This document shows, piece after piece, positions 24,604-32,834 of a stretch of DNA of 64,000 nt. Made by a program: the position numbers and the translations under genes. Position 1 is the stretch's first letter; each line of letters opens with the position of its first letter. The stretch is from Arthrobacter antioxidans (GTDB lineage Bacteria > Actinomycetota > Actinomycetes > Actinomycetales > Micrococcaceae), in assembly GCF_023100725.1 (NCBI RefSeq), contig NZ_CP095501.1, forward strand, positions 2,852,001 to 2,916,000. Direction: 5' to 3'. Below the pieces are notes generated by a model. It was not told the origin of the DNA. It did no database searches and saw only the letters and a program-made list of their open reading frames with translations.

Positions 24604-25494
24604 CTACGCGGGGACCCCGATCCGGGTCCCCGCGGCCGGGAACGCACTCTTCTGCACGGCGCCGTCGGCGACCAGCATCGACCACTCCCAGCGGAGGACG
24701 GCGTCGCGGTCGAGGTGCATCTCCTCATGGAAGAAGGGGGCCGCGCACAGCATCGGTGTGCCGCTGCTGCGGACGAACCAGGGAGACGGCCCTCCCGGAT
24801 TGTCCGCCGACGGGATCATGAGGACCGACGCGTCGGCGGACTGCAGGCCCAGCCAGGCATGCGTCGTCCCCATGACGTCGTCCTCCCCGACCGGACCGGC
24901 GCCGCCGGCGGACGGGGCGATGATCCTGCCGCCGTCGAAGAACGGCGCGAGGCGCAGGAAGAACCCGCCATAGCCGGCGTTCGGGCGGCCCGCCGTCGTC
25001 GGGCTGCCGAAGGCCAGCGGACCGCCGCTGACATTCACCCAGGTGCTCCGCACCGTGGTTCGCGACCATTCGACCCCGCCCATCCGGAGCGTGTCCGCGC
25101 TCCAGGCCCGCTCCTCCTCGAGGAATCCGCTGCCGTCCGCAGCGCACCAGCCGATCCGCTGCACCACAGCATCATCCGCGTACCGCCGGGCGAGAACGCG
25201 CTGCGAGCCGTTGTTCGGGAGCTGGACGTAGCCCCGCGCGCCACTGTAGGTCGGACCTCCCCACAGGTTCACGGGGTCCTCCTGGCCGGGGACGTCGACG
25301 GCCGATACCGCGATGCCGAGTCCCCGGTGCCATGGATGATCGGCCGGCGCGCAGTCGCTGACGGTCCGTCCGCCCGGGGTCAGGACGGGGTGGAGGAAGG
25401 GCCGCGGCGCATGCAGGGCCGGTTCGTCGCGGCCCTCGTGCAGCATGCCGACCACGCGGCCCGCGCGCGTGGAGAGGGAATCCCCGCCGCTCAT
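24604..25494 (-). CDS. DUF6807 (PmoA-like) protein
   Basis: A 296-residue protein beginning at ATG 25494, overlapping the dehydrogenase stop by 4 nt. The recognisable family features are RPFLHPVLTPGGRTVSD, then PADHPWHRGLGIAVS with conserved His residues, NLWGGPTYSG, and the C-terminal HEEMHLDRDAVLRW. The fold is expected to be a beta-sandwich like aldose-1-epimerases. Members commonly neighbour Gfo/Idh/MocA dehydrogenases, as here, but no reaction is established for the group. No signal peptide, so cytoplasmic. It may handle a sugar or sugar lactone made by its partner. Confidence 0.8.
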   Translation of the reverse strand: MSGGDSLSTRAGRVVGMLHEGRDEPALHAPRPFLHPVLTPGGRTVSDCAPADHPWHRGLGIAVSAVDVPGQEDPVNLWGGPTYSGARGYVQLPNNGSQRVLARRYADDAVVQRIGWCAADGSGFLEEERAWSADTLRMGGVEWSRTTVRSTWVNVSGGPLAFGSPTTAGRPNAGYGGFFLRLAPFFDGGRIIAPSAGGAGPVGEDDVMGTTHAWLGLQSADASVLMIPSADNPGGPSPWFVRSSGTPMLCAAPFFHEEMHLDRDAVLRWEWSMLVADGAVQKSAFPAAGTRIGVPA

Positions 25495-26663
25495 GCCGCG
25501 GGGGCTCCGGCCGGAGCCTCCGGACGCCCATCGGTGACCGGCGCGGCCAGGGATCCTCGGAGGGACGGATCCGCGAGATCCGCCCGGGACACCCAGCGGT
25601 CCTCCCGGGCCGACACGTACATGCCGGTGACGATCTCGAGAGCGCGGGCAGGATGGGCGACGAGGCCGGGCATGCCCCTGCCCTCGATGAGCGAGGGATA
25701 GATCTCCGCGAACAGGGCGTCGTGGCCGCTCGGGATCTCCTGGGCAGGCAGGTTCCAGGATGCCGAGGTCTCCTCGTCGATGCCGGGCGCCGGAGTGATC
25801 CGCCAGTGCGCATGCCCGTGGCCGTAGAGGTGCTCCAGTTCGATCGTCGCTCGCTCCGTGTCGATGCGGAGCAGGCTCGACTGCCGCGGGGCGAGAACCG
25901 TCGTGACCACGGAGGCCACTGCACCCGAGGCGAAGACCAGGGACGCGTGGGAGAGGTCCTCGGTCTCGACGTCGTGCTGCTGCCGCCACATCGTGGCGCG
26001 TACCGCGGACCATTCACCGAGCAGGTAGGCCAGGAGATCGATCTGGTGGCTCCCATGGCTGAGCGTGGTACCGCCGCCCTCGGTGGCCCACGTGCCGCGC
26101 CACGGCACGGCGAAGTATTCTGCCGTCCGGTACCAGTGCGTCTGGCACAGGGCTGACAGCGGGCGGCCGAGCGCGCCGGAATCGAGCAGCGCCTTCACAT
26201 GGGCCGCGGCGGTGCCGGAGCGCTGCTGGAAGACGACGGCGAGGCCGCGTCCGGCGGCGCCCGCGGCCCGGGTCATCGTGTCGAGCTCGGCGAGGCTGAG
26301 CGCGGCGGGCTTCTCGACGACCACATGCGCTCCCGCAGCGAAGGCCCCGATCGCCTGTGCGGCGTGCCCGCCAGGTGGTGTGCAGACGTGGAGGACGTCG
26401 ACCGCCTGGGCGGCGAGCATCTCCTCGAGGGAGGAGTAGCGGGACGGGACCGCGTGCGCCTCGGCGAAGGCGGCGAGGTGCGCGGACGAAGGATCCGCGG
26501 CTGCGACAAGGGCGACTCCCGGCAGGTCTCCCAGGGCCGCGGCGTGGAGCTGCGCCACTCCCCCGGTCCCGAGGATCGCTGCGCGGAGCACGGGGACGGT
26601 CCCGTGGACAGGGGCGGCGTGTCGCTCGGCGGAGAGATTCTCCGCGGGACTCGGCAGGGGCAC
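25491..26663 (-). CDS. Gfo/Idh/MocA family oxidoreductase
   Basis: A 390-residue NAD(P)-dependent sugar dehydrogenase starting at GTG 26663 behind GGAGGAACC. The Rossmann motif is AAILGTGGVAQLHAAAL, and the EKPAALS motif holds the family Lys that contacts the sugar and nicotinamide. Residues about 160-350 form the beta-sheet substrate domain, with GGGTTLSHGSHQIDLL as the catalytic His/Asp segment. It probably oxidises a sugar hydroxyl, often at C1 or C3 in this family. First gene of a pair with DUF6807; divergent from lacI across operator C. Confidence 0.9.
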   Translation of the reverse strand: MPLPSPAENLSAERHAAPVHGTVPVLRAAILGTGGVAQLHAAALGDLPGVALVAAADPSSAHLAAFAEAHAVPSRYSSLEEMLAAQAVDVLHVCTPPGGHAAQAIGAFAAGAHVVVEKPAALSLAELDTMTRAAGAAGRGLAVVFQQRSGTAAAHVKALLDSGALGRPLSALCQTHWYRTAEYFAVPWRGTWATEGGGTTLSHGSHQIDLLAYLLGEWSAVRATMWRQQHDVETEDLSHASLVFASGAVASVVTTVLAPRQSSLLRIDTERATIELEHLYGHGHAHWRITPAPGIDEETSASWNLPAQEIPSGHDALFAEIYPSLIEGRGMPGLVAHPARALEIVTGMYVSAREDRWVSRADLADPSLRGSLAAPVTDGRPEAPAGAPAA

Positions 26664-26709
26664 GGTTCCTCCAGGGTGGACGGGATCACGGTTCGGGAAA
26701 CCCTAACAG

Positions 26710-26723
26710 AGAAAGCGCTTACC
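26710..26723. promoter_or_regulatory. LacI-type operator, site C
   Basis: GGTAAGCGCTTTCT on the minus strand. It lies in the 175-bp interval between the leftward dehydrogenase gene and the rightward lacI gene, so it can serve both. I could not define promoter elements as cleanly here as at the other three sites. Confidence 0.68.
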
Positions 26724-26838
26724 GGATGGGCTCGACCGGGCGCCGCCCCGCCCCGGGCCATGCAACAATGGCCCTTTCCGTGGAACGCGCGGGGCGGTCG
26801 CCGCAGCGGTCACCGCCCGGACCTCAGGAGTGGAAGCA

Positions 26839-27894
26839 ATGTCGGCACCGGTCAGCAAGAGCCCCGCGACACTGCACGACGTGGCCAGGGAAGCGGGCGT
26901 CTCACTCGCCACGGCGTCGCGATCACTGAACGGAAGCACCCGTAAGGTCAACGAGGCCTATCGGCAGCGGGTCGTCGAGGCCGCCCAGCGGCTGGGCTAC
27001 ACCACCAACCTCTTCGCGCAGGCGGTGGCCAAGGGAAGCACCACCACCGTGGCGCTGCTCGTGGCCGATATCGCGGACCCCTACTTCTCCAGCATCGCGG
27101 CCGGGGTCATCGATGCCGCGAACGAGGAGGGACTCGTGGTGACCATCGCCGTGACCGGGCGCAACGCCCAGCGGGAACTGGACACCGTGCGGGCGCTGCG
27201 CGGGCAGCGCCCCCGCGTCATGATCCTCGCGGGCTCCCGAACCACCGGCTCGGCGTTCGAGGAGCAGTTGCGCGGGGAGCTGGCCTCCTTCGAGGACACC
27301 GGCGGGAAGGTGGCCTTCATCAGCCAGGACGCGGCACCCTTCGCCACCGTGCTCCTCGACAACCGGGGCGGGGCCCGTGACCTCGCCGTCGCACTCGCCT
27401 CGCTCGGCTACCGGGACTTCGCGGTCATCACCGGGCCCCCCGAGATCAGGACGGCCGAAGAGCGGCTCGAGGGCTTCACGGCGGGGCTGGCGGAGCGCGG
27501 CATCCCCCTGCCGCCGGAACGCATCATCCACGCCGACTTCACCCGCGACGGCGGCTACCGCGGCACCCGCGAACTCCTGGCGTCGGGCGCTTCGGTGGAC
27601 CTCGTGTTCGCCGTCAACGACGTCATGGCCGTGGGCGTCGTCTCGGCACTCCGGGAGGCGGGAATCGTTCCCGGCGCGGGGATCGGCGTGGCGGGGTACG
27701 ACGACATCCCGACCGTGCGGGACATCACGCCTGCCCTCACCACGGTCAGGATCCCCCTCGAGGACGTGGGCCGGCGAGCCCTCCAGCTCGCGACGGGTTC
27801 CGCGCACGACGACGCCGGATCAGCACCTGGGCCCGGAAGGACTGCGGCCATCAGGACGGAGACGGTGATCCGGGGGAGCACTCCCCCCCGGTAG
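26839..27894 (+). CDS. LacI family transcriptional regulator
   Basis: A 351-residue repressor. The start ATG 26839 follows AGGAG at about 8 nt; an in-frame GTG at 26830 overlaps that site. The N-terminal helix-turn-helix and hinge are TLHDVAREAGVSLATASRSL, then SLNGSTRKVN, RLGYTTNLFAQAV. The periplasmic-binding-protein-like domain (about 65-340) binds a sugar effector. Four matching palindromes near sugar genes in this window form its likely regulon, including one between this gene and the dehydrogenase, so it probably also controls itself. The effector is unknown. Confidence 0.93.
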   Translation: MSAPVSKSPATLHDVAREAGVSLATASRSLNGSTRKVNEAYRQRVVEAAQRLGYTTNLFAQAVAKGSTTTVALLVADIADPYFSSIAAGVIDAANEEGLVVTIAVTGRNAQRELDTVRALRGQRPRVMILAGSRTTGSAFEEQLRGELASFEDTGGKVAFISQDAAPFATVLLDNRGGARDLAVALASLGYRDFAVITGPPEIRTAEERLEGFTAGLAERGIPLPPERIIHADFTRDGGYRGTRELLASGASVDLVFAVNDVMAVGVVSALREAGIVPGAGIGVAGYDDIPTVRDITPALTTVRIPLEDVGRRALQLATGSAHDDAGSAPGPGRTAAIRTETVIRGSTPPR

Positions 27895-27927
27895 CACCGT
27901 GCGGGCGCCTCCGCGCCGACCCGTCCC

Positions 27928-28152
27928 TCAGGAGGACTGGGAGGCCCCGGGACCGGTGTCGTGGGCAGCGAGCTTCGCGACGTCATCCACGGGGAGCTCC
28001 GCCACCTCGGCCACGATCGCGATGTCCTCCCCCTGGCTGATCGCCTCGGCCACCGCTTCCTGCAGGACCAACTCGGCGCGGTCGAGCTCGAACTGGACGT
28101 CCTCCTTGTCTGCGGCAGCAACACGGATCTTCACCAAACGGTCCTTCGTCAT
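27928..28152 (-). CDS. Small conserved hypothetical protein
   Basis: A 74-residue acidic protein from ATG 28152 (MTKDRLVKIRVAAADKEDVQ). It is helical, rich in Ala, Glu and Asp, with a middle segment AELVLQEAVAEAISQGEDIAI. A GAGG lies about 11 nt upstream. No named family is recognised and no partner is clear; it is convergent with lacI, 33 bp away. Real-gene status rests on codon use and the ribosome-binding site. Confidence 0.55.
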   Translation of the reverse strand: MTKDRLVKIRVAAADKEDVQFELDRAELVLQEAVAEAISQGEDIAIVAEVAELPVDDVAKLAAHDTGPGASQSS

Positions 28153-28352
28153 AGCAGCTGGACACCTCGCATCGTGGTCGGGCGGCGTGACGCCGGCGTC
28201 CCACACCCGCGCAGGTGCGGTGATGGTGCCATCGTCGCGATCATCCTAACCATTCGCACCACGGCGTGGAATGGCCCTTCGGACCGCCGGTGACCCGTAT
28301 TTCCCACCGGCCTCCGGACCACGGTGTCGGTCCCCCGGCATACCCTCCTCGC

Positions 28353-28649
28353 ATGGCAGAAAGACCGGGGTGGCATGGCATCCCACCCAGCGCGGACCGG
28401 TACGTCCCTCCGCTCCAGCTCGAGGCGCCGACCGGCAGCATCACCGAGCCGGCCCGCTCCCCCGCCCTGTGGGTGGAGCTGGATTATCCCGACGGGACCC
28501 GCCGCATCATGAAGGGATTCGCGATGGCGTGGACGGGCACCACCGTCCGGGCGCAGTGGATCGAGTACTCCCGCGCACGCGAGGCGTGGGTGGACGCAGC
28601 GCGCTGCCGACGTCGGACCCTGGAACCGCACTCGACGCACCCCTCCTGA
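28353..28649 (+). CDS. Small hypothetical protein, tandem paralog 1
   Basis: A 98-residue protein from ATG 28353. It shares with the next gene the pattern GWHGIPPSADRYVPPLQLE, then ITEPARSPALWVELDYPDG and GFAMAWTGTTVRAQWIEYS. The conserved core has many Trp and Tyr residues and reads as a small beta-rich fold. No membrane segment, signal or catalytic motif is seen. Function unknown. The strong likeness between two neighbouring genes shows this is a real coding sequence and a tandem duplication. Confidence 0.7.
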   Translation: MAERPGWHGIPPSADRYVPPLQLEAPTGSITEPARSPALWVELDYPDGTRRIMKGFAMAWTGTTVRAQWIEYSRAREAWVDAARCRRRTLEPHSTHPS

Positions 28650-28753
28650 CGTCGGCCGGACGGGGCGGGCCCCCTGCCATCCTCCGGCGGCATCCTCGTA
28701 GAGTGGTGCCATGGACCAGCCTGCGCCGTGCGCCGCCCCTCGGGCAGGCATGC

Positions 28754-29053
28754 GTGACTGAGTCGGCCGGCTGGCACGGACTCCCGCCGACGACCCACCG
28801 GTTCGTGCCTCCGCTCCAGCTGGAGCCACCGACCCACGGCATCACCGAGTCCGTCTCCCCCGCACCCGCACTCTGGGTGGACCTCGAGTATCCGAACGGC
28901 TCACGGCAGACCGTCCGCGGATTCGCGATGGCGTGGACCAGCTCGGCGGTACTTGCGCAGTGGGTCGAATTCTCCATCGCCCGGAGCGCATGGGTACGTC
29001 CCGAGCAGTGCACGCGGCGGTCGATACCCGGCCGCTCCGGCACCCCGGACTGA
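28754..29053 (+). CDS. Small hypothetical protein, tandem paralog 2
   Basis: A 99-residue protein, probably starting at GTG 28754 (VTESAGWHGLPPTTHRFVPP). It is closely similar to the gene at 28353: GWHGLPP, RFVPPLQLE, ITES, ALWVDLEYPNG, GFAMAWTSSAVLAQWVEFS, with the tails also alignable. The start overlaps the end of a 16-codon frame (28711-28761) in another phase, which could couple translation. Function unknown. Confidence 0.68.
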   Translation: MTESAGWHGLPPTTHRFVPPLQLEPPTHGITESVSPAPALWVDLEYPNGSRQTVRGFAMAWTSSAVLAQWVEFSIARSAWVRPEQCTRRSIPGRSGTPD

Positions 29054-29529
29054 CCCACCCCGTCGACGGCCCGCGGCGCTCGCAGCCCCGGCGCGTCCTG
29101 CGGTCCGCCGGACGATGGTCCTCGGCGCAGGCGCGGTCCCCGGTAGGGGCTTCCCCGCGCCGCGGACGTTCCTGGTCCATCCGCACCACCTGGGCAGGAT
29201 GCCCTGCCCCGACTCGCGCCCTGGTCAGAGGGCGGGCAGGGTCGAGGAGGATTCCCCGCGCCGGACCGTCACGTCCCGGGTCCGGCTGATCTCCGTGGGG
29301 GTACTGAGGACGTGGGTGCGTGGTGCCAGACCGGCCGAGCAGAGTGCTGCGTCGAGCCATCCGGCCCTCGGGAAGGGTAGGAGGAGTCGGAGGAGGGAGG
29401 ATGCTCTCCGACAATCGCCTCCGCGGGGAGTCCTCGGGCATACGCGGGGCTCCCCGGACGGGGTGGGACCGGGGGTGACGCAGCAGGCCGCCGCACCCGG
29501 GCCGATGCCCCGACCCGCGTGGTTCGTTA
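29054..29529. other. 476-bp region without a recognised gene
   Basis: Long open frames cross this stretch on both strands but have the Pro/Arg-rich composition of shadow frames, no ribosome-binding sites and no family features. I see nothing else until the promoter beginning at 29530. Confidence 0.5.
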
Positions 29530-29558
29530 TTGCCCGTCCCTTCTTCTTCCCCTACACT
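29530..29558 (+). promoter_or_regulatory. Promoter of the dehydrogenase-DUF993 operon
   Basis: TTGCCC (29530-29535), a 17-nt spacer and TACACT (29553-29558). The operator follows 3 nt later and the ATG is at 29609. Confidence 0.7.
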
Positions 29559-29561
29559 CGC

Positions 29562-29575
29562 GGTAAGCGTTTTCC
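29562..29575. promoter_or_regulatory. LacI-type operator, site D
   Basis: GGTAAGCGTTTTCC, covering the expected transcription start. It differs from site B at one position out of 14, and from site C at two. Confidence 0.75.
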
Positions 29576-29608
29576 CATACGGCGGTTCCGCCGGACGAAG
29601 GAGTAGAA

Positions 29609-30796
29609 ATGTCAACGAGGACAATCGGGATCATCATGAACGGCGTCTCCGGGCGCATGGGCTATCGGCAGCACCTGGTCCGTTCGATCCTCGCGATCCG
29701 TGACCAGGGGGGCGTGCTCCTCTCCGACGGCACGCGCGTCCAGGTCGAGCCGATGCTCGTGGGCCGGAACGAGGCGAAGCTCGCCGAACTCGCCGCCCGG
29801 CACGGCATCGAGCACTACTCGACCGACCTCGACAGCGTCCTGGCCGACCCCACCTGGGAGATCTACGCGGACTTCCTCGTGACGAAGGCCCGCTCGGCGG
29901 CCATCCGTAAGGCCATCGCCGCCGGCAAGGCCGTCTACACCGAGAAGCCCACCGCCGAGACGGCGGCCGACGCCCTCGAACTCGCCGACCTGGCGGAGGC
30001 AGCCGGGATCAAGAACGGCGTCGTCCACGACAAGCTGTACCTGCCGGGCATGCAGAAGCTCAAACGCCTCGTCGACTCCGGTTTCTTCGGCCGGATCCTC
30101 TCGGTACGCGGGGAGTTCGGGTACTGGGTCTTCGAAGGCGGCTGGCAGGACGCGCAGCGTCCCAGCTGGAACTACCGGGCGGAGGACGGCGGCGGAATCG
30201 TCGTCGACATGTTCCCGCACTGGAGCTACGTGCTGGAGAACCTGTTCGGCAAGGTCGAATCCGTGTACGCGCGGGCCGTGACCCACATCGACGAACGCGT
30301 CGACGAGCAGGGCCGCCGCTACCGCGCCAGCGCCGACGACGCCGCCTATGCCGTCTTCGAGCTGGAGGGGGGCATCGTCGCACAGCTCAATTCGAGCTGG
30401 ACGGTCCGTGTGAACCGCGACGAGCTCGTGCAGTTCCAGGTGGACGGCACACACGGCTCCGCCGTCGTCGGGCTGTTCGGCTGCAAGATCCAGCCACGCA
30501 ACGCCACGCCCAAACCCGTCTGGAACCCCGATCTCGAGGACACCCACGACTACGACGCCGACTGGATCGACGTACCCACCAACGAGGTGTTCGAGAACGG
30601 GTTCAAGACGCAGTGGGAGGACTTCCTCCGGCACGTCCTGGAGGACGCGCCCCACCCGTACGATTTCCTCGCCGGCGCCCGTGGCATGTACCTCGCCGAG
30701 CAGGGCCTCGAGAGTTCGCGCTCGGGGCGCCGCCTCGACCTGCAGGACGTCCGCAGCACCGCCGTAACCCGCCAGGAAGCGGTCCCGCTGGCATGA
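29609..30796 (+). CDS. Gfo/Idh/MocA family oxidoreductase
   Basis: A 395-residue dehydrogenase from ATG 29609 behind AAGGAG. The nucleotide-binding start is atypical: TIGIIMNGVSGRMGYRQHL, with an insertion before the second strand. The Lys motif is VYTEKPTAETA, and the substrate part has GGGIVVDMFPHWSYVLENL. Members with this opening occur beside DUF993 genes in actinobacteria. It would oxidise or reduce a sugar-like substrate with NAD(P). First gene of a tightly packed three-gene operon: the next ATG overlaps its stop by 4 nt. Confidence 0.9.
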   Translation: MSTRTIGIIMNGVSGRMGYRQHLVRSILAIRDQGGVLLSDGTRVQVEPMLVGRNEAKLAELAARHGIEHYSTDLDSVLADPTWEIYADFLVTKARSAAIRKAIAAGKAVYTEKPTAETAADALELADLAEAAGIKNGVVHDKLYLPGMQKLKRLVDSGFFGRILSVRGEFGYWVFEGGWQDAQRPSWNYRAEDGGGIVVDMFPHWSYVLENLFGKVESVYARAVTHIDERVDEQGRRYRASADDAAYAVFELEGGIVAQLNSSWTVRVNRDELVQFQVDGTHGSAVVGLFGCKIQPRNATPKPVWNPDLEDTHDYDADWIDVPTNEVFENGFKTQWEDFLRHVLEDAPHPYDFLAGARGMYLAEQGLESSRSGRRLDLQDVRSTAVTRQEAVPLA

Positions 30797-31947
30797 TCAC
30801 CCTCGTCGATGCGGCCGGACACACCTCCGCCGTCGAACTGAACCCTGCGCCGGTGTTCGCCAGGCCGGCCGGCCCCCTCCTGAGCAGGACCGTGTATGCC
30901 GCCGCGCACGTGGTCCCGAGGACCACGGCGGACAACGTCCCCGGCGCGCCGGCGGACCTCGACTGGGACGCGACGCTCGCCTTCCGCCATCACCTGTGGT
31001 CATGGGGACTCGGCGTCGCGGACGCCATGGATACCGCCCAGCGGAACATGGGGCTCGACGCCGCGGCGACCCGCGAGCTGATCCGCCGCAGTGCGGCAGA
31101 GGCGGAGACGGTGGGCGGCGGCCTGGTGGTCGGCGTCACCACGGACCACGTCGACGACGCCGTCATCCCCCTCGGTGCGGTCGTCGACGCCTACAAGGAG
31201 CAGCTGCACTTCGCCGAGGACGCGGGTGCCTCGGTGGTCCTCATGGCCAGCCGCCATCTCGCGCGGGCGGCGGGATCCGCCGAGGACTACGAGCGCGCCT
31301 ACGCAGAAATCCTTGCCTCGGCAGGCGCCCCGGTGATCCTGCACTGGCTCGGCAGCGCCTTCGATCCGGCACTCGGCAGCTACTTCGGCTCCTCGGACAC
31401 GGAGGCGGCGGCGTCGACCCTGCTCAAGATCATCGCCAACGCTCCGGACAGGGTGGCGGGGGTCAAGATGAGCCTGCTCGACGCGGACGCCGAACGCGCC
31501 GTGCGCGCACAGCTTCCGGCCCCCATCCGCATGTTCACCGGGGACGACTTCAACTACGTGTCCCTCATCGGCGGGGATTCCTCGGGCCACTCGGATGCCC
31601 TGCTCGGAGCGTTCGCCGCGCTCGGGCCGCACGCCTCGGCGGCGGTCCAGGCCCTCGACGCCGACGACCACGACGCCTACGCTCGGATCCTCGGACCCAC
31701 CGAGGCCCTGTCCCGTCAGGTCTTCGCGTCGCCCACCTACTACTACAAGGCGGGCGTGGCCTTCCTCAGTTGGCTCAACGGCCACCAGCCCGGCATCGGC
31801 ATGGTGGGCGGGCTGCACGCCGCCCGCAGCCTGCCGCACCTGTCGGAGATCGTGCGCCTCGCCAACGCGTGCGGTGCCCTGGAGCACCCGGAGCTCGCCA
31901 GGGAGCGCTGGCATACGATGCTGCGGGTCGGCGGGGTGCCGGCATGA
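30793..31947 (+). CDS. DUF993 protein (dihydrodipicolinate synthase-like TIM barrel)
   Basis: A 384-residue protein starting at ATG 30793 within the previous stop. Family features include DWDATLAFRHHLWSWGLGVAD, VIPLGAVVDAYKEQL, VILHWLGSAFDP, then VAGVKMSLLDAD, where the Lys is placed like the Schiff-base Lys of class I aldolases, and MFTGDDFNYVSLIGGD. The fold expected is an aldolase barrel. It may cleave or dehydrate a keto-sugar acid, but no member has a reaction I know of. The stop overlaps the isomerase gene by 4 nt. Confidence 0.85.
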   Translation: MITLVDAAGHTSAVELNPAPVFARPAGPLLSRTVYAAAHVVPRTTADNVPGAPADLDWDATLAFRHHLWSWGLGVADAMDTAQRNMGLDAAATRELIRRSAAEAETVGGGLVVGVTTDHVDDAVIPLGAVVDAYKEQLHFAEDAGASVVLMASRHLARAAGSAEDYERAYAEILASAGAPVILHWLGSAFDPALGSYFGSSDTEAAASTLLKIIANAPDRVAGVKMSLLDADAERAVRAQLPAPIRMFTGDDFNYVSLIGGDSSGHSDALLGAFAALGPHASAAVQALDADDHDAYARILGPTEALSRQVFASPTYYYKAGVAFLSWLNGHQPGIGMVGGLHAARSLPHLSEIVRLANACGALEHPELARERWHTMLRVGGVPA

Positions 31948-32825
31948 CGACGCCCCACGGCCGCCTCTCCGTCAACCAGGCCACCCTCAAGTACGCGACC
32001 CTCCCCGAGGCGCTGGACGCCACGGCCGGCGCCGGCATCACGAGCATCGGCCTGTGGCGCGACGCCGTGCACGCCCAGTCCCTGCCCGAGGCGGCACGGC
32101 TCCTCGCCGCTTCGGGCCTGCGCTTCTCGAGCCTCTGCCGCGGCGGGTTCTTCACCGTCCCGGAAGGCGCCTCCCGCCGAGCGGCCATGGACGACAACCG
32201 GAAGGCGATCGAGGAGGCCGCGACCCTCGCGGCCGCCGGCGCAGCAGGCTCCACCCCGGTGCTCGTGATGGTGGCCGGTGGCCTCCCGCAGGGTTCGAAG
32301 GACCTCGCGGGCGCCCGCGCCGGAGTGCAGGACGCCCTGGCCGAACTGGCCCCGGAGGCACTGGCCTCCGGGGTGACCCTCGCCCTCGAACCCCTGCACC
32401 CCATGTATGTCTCGGATCGCGCCGTCATCTCGACGCTGAAGCAGGCGCTGGATCTCGCCTCCCCCTTCTCCCGCGCCGCCGTCGGCGTCGTCATCGACAC
32501 GTTCCATGTGTGGTGGGATCCCGACCTTCCGGCACAGATCGCCAGGGCGGGAGCGGAAGGACGGATCGCGAGCTACCAGGTCTGTGACTGGGCCACTCCG
32601 CTCGCCGCGGACGTCCTGCTCTCGCGCCACTACCCCGGGGCCGGGGTCATCGACTTCGAAGCCATCACCACGGCGGTCCAGGCCGCCGGCTATGCGGGCG
32701 ACGTCGAAGTGGAGATCTTCAACCAGGACATCTGGGACACGCCGCCGGCCGAGGTCGTGGCGCGGACGATCGGGAGCTTCGACGACTACGTCGCCGCGCA
32801 CCTGGGAGCAGGCCTCCGCCGGTAG
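31944..32825 (+). CDS. Sugar phosphate isomerase/epimerase (xylose isomerase-like TIM barrel)
   Basis: A 293-residue AP-endonuclease-2-fold protein from ATG 31944, overlapping the DUF993 stop by 4 nt. It shows the metal-ligand pattern of the family: Glu in TLALEPLHPMY, Asp/His in GVVIDTFHVWWDPDL, and Glu in DVEVEIFNQDIW. It probably isomerises or epimerises a keto sugar in the cytoplasm using Mn2+ or a similar metal. Last of the three overlapping genes; the next gene begins 9 nt later. Confidence 0.88.
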   Translation: MTTPHGRLSVNQATLKYATLPEALDATAGAGITSIGLWRDAVHAQSLPEAARLLAASGLRFSSLCRGGFFTVPEGASRRAAMDDNRKAIEEAATLAAAGAAGSTPVLVMVAGGLPQGSKDLAGARAGVQDALAELAPEALASGVTLALEPLHPMYVSDRAVISTLKQALDLASPFSRAAVGVVIDTFHVWWDPDLPAQIARAGAEGRIASYQVCDWATPLAADVLLSRHYPGAGVIDFEAITTAVQAAGYAGDVEVEIFNQDIWDTPPAEVVARTIGSFDDYVAAHLGAGLRR

Positions 32826-32834
32826 CATCGGCCT

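Noticed and set aside
28842..29624. Long frames on both strands over the region before the dehydrogenase-DUF993 operon
   Set aside because: Pro/Arg-rich shadow composition, overlap with the second small paralog and with the operon promoter, and no family features.
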